A stretch of DNA of 64,000 nucleotides. Source: Lithospermum erythrorhizon. Its lineage: Eukaryota > Streptophyta > Magnoliopsida > Boraginales > Boraginaceae. Within the stretch, counting starts at the first letter, position 1, and each line of letters begins with the position of its first letter. The stretch lies in assembly GCA_019722365.1 (NCBI GenBank), contig JADFUC010001587.1:1-64000 (forward strand), in the 5' to 3' direction. Below the pieces are notes generated by a model. It was not told the origin of the DNA, ran no database searches, and saw only the letters and a program-made list of their open reading frames with translations. The translations under genes were made by a program, and so were the position numbers. Shown here piece after piece: positions 59,272-64,000 of the stretch.

Positions 59272-60150
59272 GTATTTAATAATATTGATTTAGAGAATGA
59301 CAATTTTTTAATATATCAATTTTTTTCAATTTACATACAGAGAAATCATAGTGCAGACTGGAGGTGGTGATTTGTGTTCTTAGCTAATGCATAACAAGAG
59401 ATCCTTTCGCAAGCCTGGCAGCGTGCTTTATTTTCCATATTGAATATGTCGATAGCTATAATTTCTTTATTAAATAAGCAGATCGTTAGTTAAATTATCA
59501 TCTATCCCAAAAAAGATTTCACTAACTCGTCTCCAAAAAAAGATTGTCCGGGCTTTTTTCTTATTAGTGGCATCAGTTTGTTTAAGGTTTTTTTTTGAAA
59601 ACCTTCTCTCCAACTTTGTGGAGATCTTGTACATTAGTACGTGGTGCCCTTGACTACTATGTGAAAGGTATATAAACCTTCCTCTCCAAGGTGCCACCTT
59701 GATAGAGCTTGTAAGTACCTCCACCTTTATGTAACTATCCGCCCATTTTTCAATCCCCTCGAGGAAATGAAACACGAATATAGTTAAAATTTACGCTCGC
59801 ATTAAGCATATGTATTCTATAGTAAATTTGTGTTTAATTACCTAATTGTTTCTAAATTGTTTTGTTAGTTAATAGTAGTAGTCATCAAGAAGGCGCCCTT
59901 TAATCAGAAAAAAGTTAACTTGTTATTTTATTGCTTATATCCGATAAATATATACGGAGTATTTTTTGACTTGTATCTCTTTGTTGCCTTCTGGATTTGA
60001 TCTCTTTTTGACTTGTATCTCTTAATTGTAAAAAACTATTGATTGTTGTTTGTTATATTGTACATACATGTCTGATATTGATTATCGCTTCTATTGATCA
60101 TTTAGCATATATAATTATTTATATTAATTGTTAGTAATACAGATTACAGG
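59272..60150. other. Leader interval before the hAT transposase
   Basis: No reading frame with recognisable content. It could hold the 5' untranslated region or an intron of the transposase gene. Confidence 0.3.
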
Positions 60151-60546
60151 ATGGATTATAATGATATGGATGAACATGAACCACATACGGATGAACATGC
60201 TGAATCTAATCATACTCCTATTGCCTCTCCCGATCTCGATCCCACTCCTATTTCTTCTCCTGATCCTGTTCCTTCTAAGGTTCTTAGAATGCCGGTAAAG
60301 AGGAAAAAAACTAACCCTCTCCCCCGACCCCCCTCTATTGATGAAGTTAGGATTGGTTCTGAAATCTGGGATCACTTTACAAAATTTGGGACCCCCAAGT
60401 GTATTCATTGTGGTCGTGATTATGCTGCCGATTCAAAAGTTAGTGGCACTAGTAATCTCCATAAGCATATCGAAAATTGTTCAGTTTTTCAAAGACTACT
60501 TAAACAACAAACAAATCAAAAGACAATGAAGGACGTGAAAGGGTAA
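60151..60546 (+). pseudogene. hAT transposase N-terminus with BED zinc finger
   Basis: An open stretch of 131 residues starts MDYNDMDEHEPH, with an acidic, proline/serine-rich head, then the basic patch VKRKKT and a BED finger at about residues 70-111: SEIWDHFTKF, CIHC, GTSNLHKHIENC. The Cys2...His-x4-Cys pattern is that of RICESLEEPER/DAYSLEEPER-type hAT proteins. It ends at TAA 60544-60546, soon after LLKQQTNQKT, where the family continues, so this is a broken N-terminus. Confidence 0.75.
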
Positions 60547-62230
60547 AGATTGTGACGGATCCTATAACGGTTGGTCTAAAATCAAATGCGCTTGATATTG
60601 AGTCTTAGAACTTTTATTCAAGTTTATCCCGATGGATGAAAAGCCATTCTAATGGTAGAAGTAAGCTTCAACAATTTGTTGTGAGCTTTAAAGCCTTGCT
60701 TTATTCTACCCAAGAGAACAACTGTGATTGTTTTAAACTTTGCCGAGCTTCGAGAAAAAGAGTTGAGAACATTTTTAAAAGGCCGTGAGACTGGAAAGTA
60801 TATGGCATTGATCAGTTTCATTTTATTGATGACAAGGGACCTTCTAAAAGAATTTAAATTTTGTTTGGTTGATGATCACAAGTGGTGACACAATTGGGAA
60901 GACCGCGGACGCTTGCCTCGAATGGAGCGGCTGGGAGAAGCAAGTTAACTATAATCATGGACAATGCATCTCGCTAATGATAAAGGATTGATTATTTGAG
61001 ATTGTGTAATCGGGAGTGATGTCAGATTTTCAAACCAAGATCACATGTTAGATGTGTTCCCGCGATATTGTGAATCTTATTGTTAAAGATGGATTAAAAG
61101 AAGAATCTGATAGTGTTTCGAAGATTAGGAATGCTGTGAGGTATGTAAGGTCATCCCCTCCAAGATTGAAAAAGTTCGAGCAATGTGTGGCTTATGAGAG
61201 AATAGATTGTAAAAAGGGGGTTTGTCTTGATGTTGAACCGACTCGGCTATATTTGATGCTTGAATGTGCAATTAAGTATAGAAAGGCTTTCAAAGGTCAG
61301 AAGTAAACATTCTAGTTATGCCTTTGGCTTTTCCGGAAAAAGGATTGGGCCTCCTACTAAAGGTCGATCGCTAGATTGATGCATTAGTTGCTTCGAATTG
61401 TTTTATGCAGGCCACTTTAGTCTTTTCCGAAGAAAGTATAATTTACATCTTCCACGCATTTTACCTGTTATGGACTTGTATATGACAATAAAGTTTATAT
61501 CAAATTGATAGTGATATTGTTTTATCCAAATATGGCTAATAGTACGAGAACTAAGTTTGAAATATTGCTGATTCTGAGTTGGGGAATAATTTGTTGTTTT
61601 AGGAGTTATTTTTGATCCAAGACAAAAATTCAATAAAGTTTCATTCTCATATGAACATATGTGCTCCGAGGATTCATTTATAGTCCCCAATTATTAGTGC
61701 AAAAGTGCTACCTACGATTAACTAGATAAAAAAGAGTTGGATAGTTTGGTTAGCTTTTACGCTGATAAACATGGTTACACAGATAATGTTGAATCCTCAG
61801 TGCCTCTTTCTTTTTCTTCATCCATCGCTAACCCTAAGGAACTACTTAAAAGTCTTATGACAGGCGTTAAGGCTCCACGATAATGATTCTGTTGAAACCA
61901 AAAGCGAGTTAGCTCGCTATTTGTCTCAAGCTACTGAGGAAGATGTTGATTTGAATATTCACAACGGTGGAATTTAAATCGTTAAGTATCCTGTTTTGTC
62001 CAAAAATTGCAAAGGACATTCTAGCCGCTCAGCTTCATCGCTGCTTCCGTAACGTTGCCAGCTGTGTCATAGAATTTTGAGTGATTTTAGAAGTTCGCTG
62101 AAGCTTCCAAGACCTGCCGAGATGGTTATATGTGGTCGAATTAGTCAGAGTGTACCTAATAACGAACCATTTGATTTGCGAGTCTTCTTGGCCGATATTG
62201 ATCAATATGAAGTAATAGGAGAAGGTATGT
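60547..62230 (+). pseudogene. hAT transposase catalytic and dimerisation remnants
   Basis: Frames after the BED piece continue the family order. HFIDDKGPSKRI appears at about 60820, IIMDNAS at about 60955, then 61052-61306 reads RDIVNLIVKDGLKEESDSVS, KIRNAVRYVRSSPPRLKKF and VCLDVEPTR, YLMLECA..YRKAF. Near 62000-62140, IAKDILA and AEMVICGRI mark the C-terminal hAT dimerisation domain. Stops and frame changes break it at least eight times. With the BED segment it spans about 2.1 kb, near full length for the family. Confidence 0.75.
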
Positions 62231-62423
62231 TGTTATGTTTATGAATGTTAGTATATATAAAGTATAAATATTTCTAACTTAATTTGCTTATGTGAATGTA
62301 ATTAGTCGCTACTTCATCTCGGGAAGAATATGAATAATGCTTAAAGCAGATTGTTCATGTTACTAAGGTATTTTCTTGAACTATTTTATTGTATTTTTGA
62401 TATGTTTATTGGATTAGATTTAT

Positions 62424-64000
62424 TGTAACGATTCGCCTGTATGTCAGCTCGAGGTTAAGGCCAATAAATAACTCAGACACCAGAGTCACTGATCGATGGA
62501 TAACAACATAAAAAGCACTTTCATTTGACATTACTAATAATAAAATACACTTTGTCCATCGCATGAAAGCAACATATACAATAAAAACAACGAACGACAT
62601 AATACAAATTCACCTTACTATACAACTCAAAGATACATGTTAATCCAAAATACAAGATGTGGAAAGTGCATGCATAACTGTAATCCCTCAACGAAATACA
62701 CACCCAAGTCTAACAATATACAAATCAGACAACAAAAGAGAAATGACTGACGAGGAATTCCTACTAACACCGCCTTCATCTTACGATCTTCAATCTCGCA
62801 ATTTATCAATGCAATTTCTCAACAATCTCACTGATCAACCTCTTAGGAACTTAGGCATAAAACGCCCGCCCATAGAGAATGGTGGAGTCACTATTAAGCC
62901 GAGTTAATACAAATAATACGTAATTTGATCCCTACATATACATATTCATACTTATATAAATAACATATGCTTATATACATCAACCAGCACACAATGAATA
63001 CCGCCTACAACTCACATGTAATCCTCTTTTATACGATGTTGCTATAATACTATACACATGAGCTTATAATCATAATTAATGGCTATTCATTCAAGGGAAA
63101 CAATAAAGACACAAAGGCATCAAATGAGGAATCCACTCTAAATAATACACGAGGAACTCAAATAATACACACATGAGAATCCACCTCCAAATAATACACA
63201 TATGAGGAATCCACTCACATAATCGACGAGGCCTCCACCTCCATCCTCCCGACCGAGGCTACAATCCTCCTCAATGTGCATATCACACACAAACCTCAAT
63301 CCACCTGGCCACCTGCCACAATATGCATCATTCACACCAAACCTCCTGCCGGGTCACCAACGCCTCCGCAAGTAACACACAAAGCAATCAAACACATCAA
63401 GACACAACACACACAAAGACAACACAAAAATTTTATAACATGAATCATATTCACAACTATCCATGATATAAATTATAATCACTAATATCGCATGATATGA
63501 ATCATAATTCAATTATCTCATAATATAACCTAAAATCTCTTAATTATTTCATCATAGTTCATAAATCAAAGTTACACATAGTATCAATCATAATCACACA
63601 ATACAATATATCGTAATAATCCTAAGATATCACATGTAATATATAACATAATATAATGAAAGGCCCCCATCGCGAGATTTTGTACTCACCTCGAGCCCAA
63701 AAAGCGTAACGACTCTAAAGTACCTCATAGATCCGTGCTCAACTCCATTCAAGGAAATTATAAGATTATAACACATTTTGTAGAATAAATCCCTTTAGCA
63801 TCTATTAACCCCGAGCGTTATACCACGCCTCTAACATTCAAATTTACAACCCTTAGCAATCATCTTATGCCTAAGATCGTGTACACTTTTACTATTCCAA
63901 CATAACTACATTCTAATCGCCAACTTCAGAAAATCTCAATATTCGGGTCATCGCCTTATTACCCCAACAATAACACTTTAAGCACATTCTAATCAATCCA
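62424..64000. mobile_element. Ty3/gypsy LTR, left part, running off the window
   Basis: It begins TGTAACGATTCGCC. Its start aligns with the outer LTR start at 13494 and its later part with 25700-25960 (ACAACTATC, ATCATAATTCAATTATCTCA, CGAGATTTTGTACTCACC, AAAAGCGT). It is the same family as the outer LTR of the 13-27 kb nest. The right end lies beyond the window. It truncates the region where the hAT 3' end would be expected. Confidence 0.55.

Overview
The window looks like nuclear DNA of a flowering plant, probably a eudicot; I cannot name the species. It is AT-rich, has long introns and plant-type LTR retrotransposons, and holds only two host genes, facing each other in the middle. No CRISPR array, operon or recognisable rRNA or tRNA gene was seen.

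Layout. Positions 1-12.3 kb are a nest of decayed Ty1/copia sequence, mostly on the minus strand, with readable Gag and RT/RNase H pieces and three copies of an LTR-like repeat. Two inward-facing inverted arms (1033-1209 and 12116-12266) with a 9-bp near-duplicate flank suggest the nest lies inside a DNA transposon. From 13.5 to 26.8 kb there is a Ty3/gypsy element with two 2.6-kb LTRs and a 6-bp target duplication. It is inserted in a second, related LTR. Positions 26.8-32.3 kb are non-coding transposon debris with two inverted arrays of a TAACAC-type motif.

Host genes. Positions 32315-39012 (+) encode a plant PIG-O homologue, the GPI-anchor ethanolamine-phosphate transferase of the ER. Positions 52160-41550 (-) encode a homologue of BMS1, the GTPase of 40S ribosome biogenesis. 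Both keep many exact exon borders and long conserved stretches. Both also carry frameshifts, and PIG-O has two in-frame stops, a missing donor and a missing exon block. Several BMS1 lesions are homopolymer-length changes and the gypsy LTR pair differs in clumped indels, so raw sequence error is as good an explanation as gene death.

The right end (53-64 kb) has a copia solo-LTR-like unit, an inverted copy of the copia leader, an AT-rich minisatellite, a decayed hAT transposase with a BED zinc finger, and the start of another gypsy LTR. The most informative spots are a 95-bp tRNA-like SINE with a 14-bp target duplication beside the lost PIG-O exons, and a BMS1 intron whose two ends lie in a 17-bp direct repeat containing AG|GT.
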